Source: Phymatolithon calcareum (Eukaryota > Rhodophyta > Florideophyceae > Hapalidiales). From it: 64,000 bases of DNA. Location: NCBI GenBank assembly GCA_977006965.1, contig OZ345357.1, forward strand, positions 1,674,001 through 1,738,000, read 5' to 3'. Every line of letters begins with the position of its first letter. Positions within the stretch are counted from its first letter, which is position 1. The notes beneath the pieces were generated by a model. That model searched no databases and was not told the DNA's origin. It was given only the letters and a program-made list of their open reading frames with translations. Position numbers and translations under genes: made by a program. Positions 55,534-64,000 of the stretch are shown piece after piece.

Positions 55534-56517
55534 ATGGTAGTCTCTGCAAGGCTTGCAGATCTAAGGACTGGGGAGGGAGAGGAGAAAGTACAGTGCACCG
55601 GGAAGACGAAAAGGGGGAAACTTTGCAAGAGAAAACGTATTTCAATTGCTGGCTCCATATTTTACTGTGCACTGCATGCTGACCAGAAGCCGGAATCTGC
55701 GAGAGAATCTGGCGACGACAAAGATTTCGAAGACGAGGATGAAGACATGGACATCCCGAGTAACGAATACTGTGCAGACTGGACGTCAATCAGGAATTCG
55801 TCGATGCTTGGACGTGACGATTCCATGTCAGGGCTTGGCAGTAATGCTGATGGCGTTAACGCTCAATGCGCAGGAATGACGAAGAAAAGCAAGAGATGCA
55901 AGACTATAGGAAATGCTCTAATTTCAATGTCTACGATCTATTGCGAAGCGCATGTGGACCAGAAGCCAGCGGACGCACTCAACTCGAACGATGAAGACGC
56001 CACGCTTAAAATGACTGATGAAGTACTTCCATCGCCATACGAAATACAGGACGAGGATGAAATTGGTGAAGTAGTAGTGCAGCCTGTTGTGGAAGAAGCT
56101 CAGCTCATTGCCATTGACTTCGAATCAGCCCCAGCTGCTATATCAGAGTTTGATAGTCATTCGGATTTGAACGCTGTCACTGATGCTGCAGACATACTAG
56201 GCCCTGTCTCTGATGATCAGTCTGGCGCGGAAAATGAGCGCGTGGCGATTGGCATGGGTCTGGATGAGGACAATGTGCTCTCAGTTGAATTCGACTCTAG
56301 CGAAGACGAATACAATGCGCAAATGCAGTCGCACATGTGCGCTTTTTTCTCTCGCGACTGTACGCGCGCGAAGTGGTGGCTGTATCGTCACTGGACGACG
56401 AGTCGCGATGAATATGCATCTTTCGGTTCGATCCAAGCACTCAAACAGCCACTCTCGCCGGGCAGCGAGATTGCGGTCCACAGGAATGCAAGAGTCTCTC
56501 TTCCGCTTGTAGTATAA
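55534..56517 (+). CDS. Protein with two Cys3His zinc-binding modules
   Basis: 327 residues, intronless. Two copies of a small module with equal spacing: C21-C31-C45-H48 (CTGKTKRGKLC ... FYCALH) and C112-C122-C137-H140 (CAGMTKKSKRC ... IYCEAH), each followed by xDQKP. The C-x-G-x-T-K-x(4)-C...YC-x2-H form is that of a small zinc-binding domain seen in diverse eukaryotic and phage proteins (DUF5763-like). The remainder is strongly acidic (DDKDFEDEDEDMD) and probably disordered, with a Trp-rich patch near 279-286 (RAKWWLYRHW). No catalytic domain seen. It starts one base after the Tc1 relic. Confidence 0.65.
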   Translation: MVVSARLADLRTGEGEEKVQCTGKTKRGKLCKRKRISIAGSIFYCALHADQKPESARESGDDKDFEDEDEDMDIPSNEYCADWTSIRNSSMLGRDDSMSGLGSNADGVNAQCAGMTKKSKRCKTIGNALISMSTIYCEAHVDQKPADALNSNDEDATLKMTDEVLPSPYEIQDEDEIGEVVVQPVVEEAQLIAIDFESAPAAISEFDSHSDLNAVTDAADILGPVSDDQSGAENERVAIGMGLDEDNVLSVEFDSSEDEYNAQMQSHMCAFFSRDCTRAKWWLYRHWTTSRDEYASFGSIQALKQPLSPGSEIAVHRNARVSLPLVV

Positions 56518-56734
56518 GCAGTTTTACCTTCTACTCAGTGAAGTGAAGTGGAGGTTTTTCTGATTCTGCTTCGACTGCTCGGATCGCGCACGCTCAAATG
56601 CGCCTGCGCTTCTCTTCGACCACGTAGAACTGGAGGATTCCTACATTCCTTCCTGAGCTAACGACCCATCCAAGGTCGCTGACTAAGAACTACATCGACA
56701 CCAACCACATCCCAACCCTTCCCATCCTTTTTTT

Positions 56735-56786
56735 CCTCCTTTCTTTCTTCCTTTCTTTCTTCCTTTCTTTCTTCCTTTTTTTATTC
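56735..56786 (+). repeat. Pyrimidine microsatellite
   Basis: Runs of CTTT and CTTC units (about 52 bases), 220 bases after the previous gene. Confidence 0.85.
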
Positions 56787-58570
56787 CTTCCGTTTGCTAT
56801 GTTTCCTCGTTTCACACCTTCACTCTCTTCCGCTTAAAGCTTTCTTTCACTCTCCTCTTCTTTCTGACTTTTGCGTACGCCAAGCTCTGCTGGGCCCGGC
56901 GCTACACTTTGTGCGGGAGATGCTGAAGATGTGAAATGGTCATGACCTGCTGAAGAATTCGCCGACACTCCATTCACGGCAGGGAAGGCTGGAAGAAGAG
57001 TAGATTGGCATTGTTTTCATTTCCACAAAAGTGTTCCTTCAAGTGAGAAAAAGTCTGAAAACTATTGCCGTACGTCAGGTCATAGTTTTCTGCCTTAGGC
57101 AGACAAAAACTTCCATGGGGACATTAGATAATACCCATATTCAGAGCGGTGACTATCAGCGCGCCTCGCACCCTTCACAGTCGCATCCCATCTTTTTTCA
57201 TCAAAACGCCACACACGCACACCGAGAATTCCCGTTACATTGTCATAAAGTCATCCGCGACCGCCGTCTCACAATCTTCTGAGTCGACGACAGTACCGGC
57301 GGTAGGCGTGCGGAAGAGCTCCCAGGAGTCCACACCTACACTGTGTGATCCCCATCCGGTGGAACTACTCTTGCGGTTCGCGTATCTTTCTTACTTTTTA
57401 GCAGAAAACCTCAACTTTTAAAGATAGTGCCTTGATATATTTGTTCCCGAATTTGATGACTTCCAGAGGTTTCTCGATACATATTTCCATTGCAGTTTTA
57501 GTGCCAACTCTACAAATAGTCTAGCTTCTTGACAAAGCCCGTCCACCGCAGCGCAGAAGTAGATGATCAACCGTCTCTTTGGTTCTCACGGACGGTGTGG
57601 GTGTGCACTCGCGATGATTTCAATGCTCCATGTTATGGTCGTCCCCGGGACGCGCGTCGTCTCGTTTGAGGCGCCTGTTGGGACACTCAACCAACCGCGT
57701 GGAGTTTCAGCTGTAGTAGAGGTTTGGGCCAGTCAGGTTTCGCGGTTTATAGTATTGCGCCACAGCAGACAGCATTCTATGACATTCCACGCGTGGAATA
57801 TCTCTTACTCCCCGCCGGATCTCTTTGGAGTCATACTGTAGACACACACTCACACCTCTTGGAGGGGAGGCAACGCTTCGTCTGCGTTAACTAAACCTCC
57901 ACTCTGAACACCCCCCACCCTATCACTGCACCTCGGCGGGGCAGGTGAGTCCGAAATTTTCTGCGATTCAATTGTAACAAATGTAGCTTTCCGAAGCACT
58001 CAGAGGGAACATCACATCGCTCAAGGTGTGGGGGAAACTTAAGCCACGTTCACGTGAGCAGTGCATTACTGTGTACAGTAGCGTAAACGCGTCTAGTCCC
58101 CATGGAATGAGATATACTGCAATTCCTGGACGGGACAAACAGAAAAGGTTTATTTCCGATGCACGATCATATCCAGCGTATAGTGAATCTACGACGGGTT
58201 GTGTATAAGGACACGAATTCTTCAAACGCGTCATACGGTCACTGTAATTCTGAAACTTGAAAGGTAAAGAGTACGAGCTTAGAAAACACTTGGATGAAGA
58301 TATCAAGGTAGAATCCATGTAAATCACACCCGTACTCTCGCAGCCTCACCATCCCCGTCATTATCAAGGCCGTGGACGTCGACGCCCATGGCCGCCAGAC
58401 ACTTGTCATGACAAATCTGAGAGTGCTGCGTTGACAACGAACTCACCGGGGCTCTACCAAGTTTCGAGCAGAGTGACCGATCGAATAATTTGCGTGATGC
58501 CAACTCTCGCAAGGAATCGACGCCCGTTTGCGCTTTATGGGTACGCTGCTATAGTTCTTGACAAGGGATA
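56787..58570. other. No gene recognised
   Basis: A frame at 57563-57841 starts MINRLFGSHGRCGCALAMI and another on the minus strand at 57968-58327 is open; neither has recognisable motifs. Confidence 0.35.
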
Positions 58571-58571
58571 G

Positions 58572-58792
58572 GTGAAGAAAAGAGTCCAAATGTTCTGGCC
58601 GTCCACGTGGACTCGCGGATCGTGGAACCACCGCGTTTACTCCGGGTGGAATCAAATCGTATTTCGAGCGGCAGGCAGAGAAGGAGTGCTTTCCTAATTA
58701 CGTAGCAGAAATAACGCCCTGTCGTAATCTAAGTAGAAGATAATTCAGAAAGAAAGCACTGCCTTGCGAGCCCCATCGGGAAGAAAGCAGTT
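58572..58792. repeat. Dispersed repeat, member 2
   Basis: Partner of 11996-12204 in the same orientation; not preceded by the tRNA-like sequence found there. Confidence 0.65.
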
Positions 58793-61274
58793 TACATGCA
58801 TACATGCTTGTTCACCAAGGTTCCAGAATTACAACACTATATTCTTCGTCTATTGACGAAGAAGCTGAAGACTTTGCATCACCAATTTTTAATGGATCCC
58901 ACTACCTTCGTGGATAGCAAAACAGACGTTTTGTCGCATGAACAGAGCAATCGGACGGCAGTTTGTCTTGTATGCTTGGAACTATGCATTGACTCGGTCA
59001 TGTTCTTCTCTGGATCTCTCCCCACTTCCAGAGGCAAGGTAATCCGTGGACGATGCAATCGCTGTGTTTGTGCGACACTCCAAGGATGATCATATGGGCA
59101 TACACATGGTCCATCACATCAAGTGTTGAGCAGTTCTGCCATTAGTGCTACCACAGGGGTTGGGATGCGAGATGGGCATTTGCCTTTGCTGCGGGATATA
59201 GTGCAAGGATTGAAAAGTTATTGCCAGGGTAGGTGAAGTTCGCCTCTGAAGGTCATCTTGGTGCGGGACGTGAACGATGACAGTCGAAATTTAGTACAAG
59301 GCAGCGCTCTGTTTTTTTGCGATACGAGTGTTTAGGAAACGTGTACAGTGATTCCACTCGGTTAAATACTGGGCGACATTCAGCTTTAGTTTTGTCTCCT
59401 TCCAAAGTTCGCAACGGCGGACTTATTGGAAAAAGTCGTTCATTATCGCCTGCAAAGACCGCATTGCACATCGTTATTTCCCGAAGAAGAGTGTGCACTT
59501 CAATTCATGGGGTTTCAGGTTATCAAACCGCACTCCGAACTTCAAAGGGATAGGGCGTACTCTTTGACAACCGAATAACGTTCATGCTTGCGAAACTTAG
59601 TTTTTCAAACTGCACCAGGCATTGAATTGCAGAATCTTCCAACCCACTAACCTTTATTTTCAAGCCAAAATAGGAAAAAAGATTCGACAGCCGTGTTGAA
59701 ACACAGTAAGGTACATACGGTCCATATGCGCAAGGCGATGTGGTCTACTGTTGAGCCATATTAATTGTAAGCAAATAAGTTCATGCAGGGGCGTATATGA
59801 GCCCCTGAATGAACCTATTTGAGCGAATTGTATTTCATCCTTTCCGCGAACACTTGAAGAGAGTTGAACAACGACTGGAGCACTGTAAGGTTACTCGCAC
59901 CTTGAAACATAACTGGACGCTCGCGAACAATGGTACCCACTGGCAACCTGAGAACAGGCTCATTCACGTTGCGATTTGGCAGGTTTGCAAGCAGCACTTC
60001 TCATAGTCGTAGAAGAATGTGCATATGTGTTTCCGCATTACTGAAAAGAATGTCTGACATGCTTGAGCACTGGAGTCATTAAAGCACTTTGATCTGTTCG
60101 CGTTGTGACCAATCTGATGTACAATCGTAATTGTAGATGGGTTGTCCATGGCGACAACAGTCGTGTGCACGCGTGTTTCAAAAGTTCCAGTTACAGGTAT
60201 GTGGTTGATGGTACTGGGGTGGCATGATCGCGTAGCCAAGAACACGTGTGGCGTCCAGTTCTGCCGGAGGTAGCTGCAGGCACGGCGATAGAAGATGCCG
60301 GATGACAATTCGAGATATGCTCAATGCACACACGCGTCTACAGATACCCTCAACCTCCAGCCCGATGAGTGCGCTCTTCCCGATGCTCTTCTTCGTTGAC
60401 GGCACCGATCGCTGACGAGGTTGGAATCAGGTGCTCGTGTGACCGAGGGATACCTCTAGCTATAAGATTAACAAATCTATGACAGTCGCTGGGATCCTAC
60501 CGCTGGAAGAAGACCTCCTGGGGCACGCACTAACCGCGATACCGCATTCCTCGATCGAGGGACCTCCCGCCCAGCAACTTTAAAATCCATTTGCTAGGAT
60601 GCATCGCCCGCGACATTAGGATGACAATTCTTCTCAGTTCGTGTAGAAGATCTCTTTTCTTTTCCGGGCGGACAGGTGGAAAAAACTAAGAAAGAGAACT
60701 GTCTTGAGCTCCGTTAAACGTTATACCGCTGTGGGAATAGAACCGGCGCGCGTAATGCCGAAGATCACGTAGCACGGCGGTTGCAGCGGCGATGTAGAGT
60801 TCGATTGCGATTGGCATGCTATGCGCGGCACATGTAAAAGCGGATAAGTACGAATTACGCTTCCAGCGGCGGAGACATTCGCCGCATAACCGCAGGTTGA
60901 AGTGGACGACGCTTCGCGCGCAAATCGATGCAGCACAATGCCCATTCACCGTAGCATATCAGGGAGTTCGGATTGGATCCGGACAAGGGTGCGGTTGGTC
61001 GGCTCAGGAGAGACACGAATGAATTGCGGTACGGCCTCCCTTGTGAAGTTGTACATTGAATGGAAGGCAGGCTCATGCCATAATGAGTACTGATAGCCCG
61101 GCGATGACATCGAGCCAGCACTGCACATCCAAAGGAACAATCCCATTGACCGGAGAATTCATCATCTTCTATAACTGGTCACGACCATTGCAAAAGCTTG
61201 TTCAATCGAAAAGGGGTGTCATGCTGTAGTTTGACACGTCATACTGTGCCTTTGTCCCAATGTCGATTGGAACC
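58793..61274. other. No gene recognised
   Basis: Several frames of 60-115 codons on both strands, none with recognisable motifs. Nothing else seen. Confidence 0.35.
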
Positions 61275-61735
61275 TGGTCCACGTGGCAACGGTGAGCTGA
61301 AAAGTGGAAGACGTCAAACAAATCAGTCTGAGGGGCACAGTCAAGCTTCTGGATATGGGTGCGGCTCGCTCGCACGAGCCGCCGATGCGCGTGGTGCGCT
61401 CAAGCACGCGCACTTCGCAGACAGGAGGAAGCGTAAATGCGGCGCGCATTGACAGAGGAGTGTGTGTTTGTGTGCGGTCGTAAAAAGGGGGACAACTATG
61501 CAGTTGAACAAAGACGTAAAAAGCGCGAGGCGTGCAGAGATGCATGCGATTGCGCGTGCGAGGCGGTGATGGAAGATGCGTAGAGATGGTGGCGAAAGCG
61601 ACGTGCGAGGGAAGAGTATACTGCTGCGTGCGTGCGTGCCGGCATGCGACGAGCCCGCTCGAGAACGGCGGAGCGAATTTGAAGTTTTGGTTAAGCGATC
61701 TCGTTGACCTACACACGCCCGCAGAAAAATAGGAG
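61275..61735. repeat. Dispersed GC-rich repeat, member 2
   Basis: Partner of 53765-54235. It ends about 420 bases before the start of the 62-kb gene. Confidence 0.75.
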
Positions 61736-62159
61736 GTTCGCAATTTTGGCGTGAGCAAGATATTTTAGATGAGTCTGTGCCCACCATAGAAGTAGGCAAC
61801 TCTCCTCCGCGCATGGTGACTTATATTTTGCTCTAAAGCGATGATGGAGTGTAGGAATACTGTATATTAGGGCTCAATTGATGATAAAAAGTACAGAATT
61901 CGACTACAAGCGTGGATTCCTCTGTAAGTGGAAATTTAACATAAAAACTGGTCAACGACCGAAAAACCGTCAAATAGTATTCCGCCAATTCAATCGTTCA
62001 TGTCTCACTTGCATCACACACACGCGACAACATCTTGCCCTACAATCCCTCGCGAAAGACACACTGCACCGCTGTCGCGCTTCTCTCCATCGCCTCCAGC
62101 GCGCCAGACGGGCATGTCTCACACAACCACCTCCTGCTAACGTCGTACACAGTGCGATC

Positions 62160-64000
62160 ATGGCGGCATGGCGCTTCGCCCGCCCGCTTGTCGCATGGTT
62201 TGGCGGGCTGAGCATCTCATGGATAATATGTTGCATCGCCGTTGTAATCACCGTCTACATTTTGCGCCGCAAGGGCTATGCAGTTCGTCTCGGCGTGGGC
62301 TGTATAATATTTCGCGCAGTCCCCGGCTCGCGTCGTTTCCCTCAGGGAATTGACTTGTGCGTCTCAACACGATTAGTCGGCTTCGTCTTCGGCGGTTGTC
62401 GCGGACCCTGGCTGGATGTTTCTTCCGACCGCGTGTGTATGCGTCTGCGCGGCGATGGACGTCCACGAAAATGGGTAAGAGAATATCGTAGTCTTTCGCG
62501 AAATCTCTCGCTCGACCGCGGCTACTGGCGAACGCTGAGAAATAACGTCCTATCTCGACTTGCAGCCTTTCTCATCAGAGGCCTTAGGGTTCGCGCCACA
62601 AAGGTGCGAATCTGGAAGGATGGTGCGGACTGGGAATTTTGCGGCGATACTCTCGTCTTGGCGGGATGCGCGGAAGGCGTTTTCGGTTCGAAGTATACAC
62701 TCTCCTTGAACGAACTTTCTTTCCGCACACTTGTTCCCGTTTCTCGCGCCCCTGTGCGCGTCGAATGCACTAGAGGAGTTGAGCTCACGGCCCGTCTAAG
62801 CGCTAGATTTTTCGGTCTCTTGAGGGCAAGACGTATGGCGCTAATTGATGACCTTCGCGTTGCTGTTGATGCCCATGACCTCTCTCTCGATGCTGCGAGT
62901 GGCGCTCTTCGCGCAACACTTAAGGCTGCTGAAATTGACCTGTCCCCGCGCCATTCTCGCTCCTTGCGTGCACGATTGCCGGCTTCATTAGCGTTCCATG
63001 ACCGCAATTCTGCTGGTGGTCTTATTCGTTCGTGGGAGGCAAGGGCAGAGCTTACCTCTGCCTCGCTCCGTTTTGCACCACCTCCTCGTCCGGCCCCTCT
63101 GTCTGATACTTCTGTTGCGGAGGACGAGCATTCTACCCATCGAGGCGTCGAGTGGGCTGCTCAAGCGATTCGCAGTTATCCGCAAAAATATGCAGCTTGG
63201 CTGCATGCACGCACAAGAGCATCAGCTGCTCCTCCTGCAGGCGCCTTTTTCAGACTTGATCATCTTCGCTCGGAAGCTTATGGCGTCACGCAGAATGAAA
63301 GAGGTGATCCTGTCGTGCATGCGAATGTCCAACTGCGCGGATGCTCTGCGGGCAGTCTCGCCGTTGACGAACTTTCTCGCGATCTCTATGAACGTAGTGC
63401 AGTGGGTGGTGCCGATGCTGGCGTGGGCGAAACAGCTAACGATTCGAACTCTCCTACTGCAGCCGTCCATCTCTCTGCCAGGCAGTCACCACGCCATGGA
63501 GGATTGCGCAGAAGAAAGCACCATCGCCGTCGCGACGAAGCGGAGGCTAAGGCTGAAGCCGAACGTCTTGCAGAGCAGAGACGTCGTAAAGCTCCTGTTG
63601 CGGATCATTTGGAAAAGATTGTTGCAGCACGCCCAGAAGCGATGTTCTGGATCGATGATATAAGTGCGGCAATGGACGCGAATCTAAGAAGGAGTAATGC
63701 TTGCAAGCTTGAGGTTGCTGCTTCCGGGATTGTTGCTGCGCTGGAACCTGTCGGTCTCGCATCGCTGTTTGCTGATGCAATTGCGTTTGTCATCACGCAA
63801 TTTCCTAGGCAAACTCCGGGTGATAGGGGTGAAGAATTTGGTCTTCAAGAGGAGCATATGAACGGGGGGAGCAGCTCTAGTCTCGCATCGGACGGTGTTG
63901 CCTCAATCATTCGCAGCGCAAGCTCAAGCAGCCTGGGCAGTGTGGATGGCGAGCCGCGAGTGTTCCAATTTGTGGTTGAGCTAAGACATTGCCGTGCAAT
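62160..64000 (+). CDS. Probable bridge-like lipid transfer protein, N-terminal part
   Basis: From ATG 62160 one frame stays open to the window end (613 codons, no stop), beginning MAAWRFARPLVAWFGGL. Residues about 16-38 are a single transmembrane helix (SWIICCIAVVITVYIL) followed by Arg/Lys. The next ~250 residues are beta-rich with repeated hydrophobic strands (FLIRGLRVRATKVRIW, DTLVLAG, YTLSLNELSF, VELTARLSA, DDLRVAVDAHDLSLD). This layout, an ER anchor then repeating beta groove, resembles the start of the FMP27/SABRE/Hobbit (BLTP2) family of very large proteins that move lipids at contact sites. From about residue 440 the sequence is charged and low-complexity (RRRKHHRRRDEAEAKAEAER). The call rests on architecture, not on a diagnostic motif. 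A fragment of this gene lies at 54790. Confidence 0.55.
   Translation, partial: MAAWRFARPLVAWFGGLSISWIICCIAVVITVYILRRKGYAVRLGVGCIIFRAVPGSRRFPQGIDLCVSTRLVGFVFGGCRGPWLDVSSDRVCMRLRGDGRPRKWVREYRSLSRNLSLDRGYWRTLRNNVLSRLAAFLIRGLRVRATKVRIWKDGADWEFCGDTLVLAGCAEGVFGSKYTLSLNELSFRTLVPVSRAPVRVECTRGVELTARLSARFFGLLRARRMALIDDLRVAVDAHDLSLDAASGALRATLKAAEIDLSPRHSRSLRARLPASLAFHDRNSAGGLIRSWEARAELTSASLRFAPPPRPAPLSDTSVAEDEHSTHRGVEWAAQAIRSYPQKYAAWLHARTRASAAPPAGAFFRLDHLRSEAYGVTQNERGDPVVHANVQLRGCSAGSLAVDELSRDLYERSAVGGADAGVGETANDSNSPTAAVHLSARQSPRHGGLRRRKHHRRRDEAEAKAEAERLAEQRRRKAPVADHLEKIVAARPEAMFWIDDISAAMDANLRRSNACKLEVAASGIVAALEPVGLASLFADAIAFVITQFPRQTPGDRGEEFGLQEEHMNGGSSSSLASDGVASIIRSASSSSLGSVDGEPRVFQFVVELRHCRA

Noticed and set aside
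1-64000. CRISPR arrays, bacterial operons or riboswitches
   Set aside because: No regularly spaced repeats with unique spacers; intron, retrotransposons and gene content are eukaryotic.

Overview
The window looks like nuclear DNA of a eukaryote with compact, mostly intronless genes set in a large volume of transposon debris. Only one intron can be placed with confidence (in EMC1). The mixture (single-exon housekeeping genes, Copia and chromodomain-type Ty3 LTR elements, P-element-like, hAT-like and Tc1/mariner-like transposase remains) fits a multicellular red alga such as a florideophyte. That is an impression from style and not a demonstrated placement; a fungus or another protist is not excluded.

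Layout. 1-8.6 kb: a segmental duplication holding two nearly identical genes with a CDCA7-type cysteine-rich zinc finger, plus a scrap of a third copy between them; one copy carries a TA-flanked MITE and the other a probable solo LTR. 8.6-14.9 kb: transposon remains, a tRNA-like sequence and gene-poor DNA. 14.9-16.0 kb: two convergent housekeeping-type genes, a KDPG/KHG aldolase and PTRHD1, both carrying disabling lesions. 16.8-18.1 kb: a broken gene for an N-terminal helical (HeLo-like) domain, a hydrophobic segment and WD40 repeats. 18.8-19.8 kb: an unknown broken gene. 20.1-26.3 kb (minus strand): a P-element-like transposase gene split by an internally deleted Ty3 chromodomain retrotransposon with 348-bp LTRs. 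26.8-28.3 kb: a Copia relic. 28.4-38 kb: AT-rich, gene-free sequence with one MITE with perfect terminal repeats. 38-42 kb: a hAT-like transposase relic inside a TA-flanked inverted-repeat pair. 43.3-48.5 kb: a full-length Copia element with an open 1588-codon polyprotein, very short LTRs, a target duplication and a half-tRNA-iMet type primer site. 48.5-49.5 kb: a large foldback element. 49.7-52.3 kb: the ER membrane complex subunit EMC1. 53.1 kb: a small alanine-rich protein. 55.5-56.5 kb: a protein with two Cys3His zinc-binding modules. 62.2 kb to the end: a long open frame that starts with a membrane anchor, resembles the N-terminus of a bridge-like lipid transfer protein, and runs off the window.

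The genes do not form an evident pathway. The clearly intact host-type genes are the two CDCA7-like copies, EMC1, the 53-kb protein, the Cys3His protein and the 62-kb gene; most of the rest is mobile DNA in various stages of decay. The points most worth following are the CDCA7-like duplication, the HeLo-like/WD40 gene, the nested transposon with a frame-consistent empty site, and the two foldback/MITE families.
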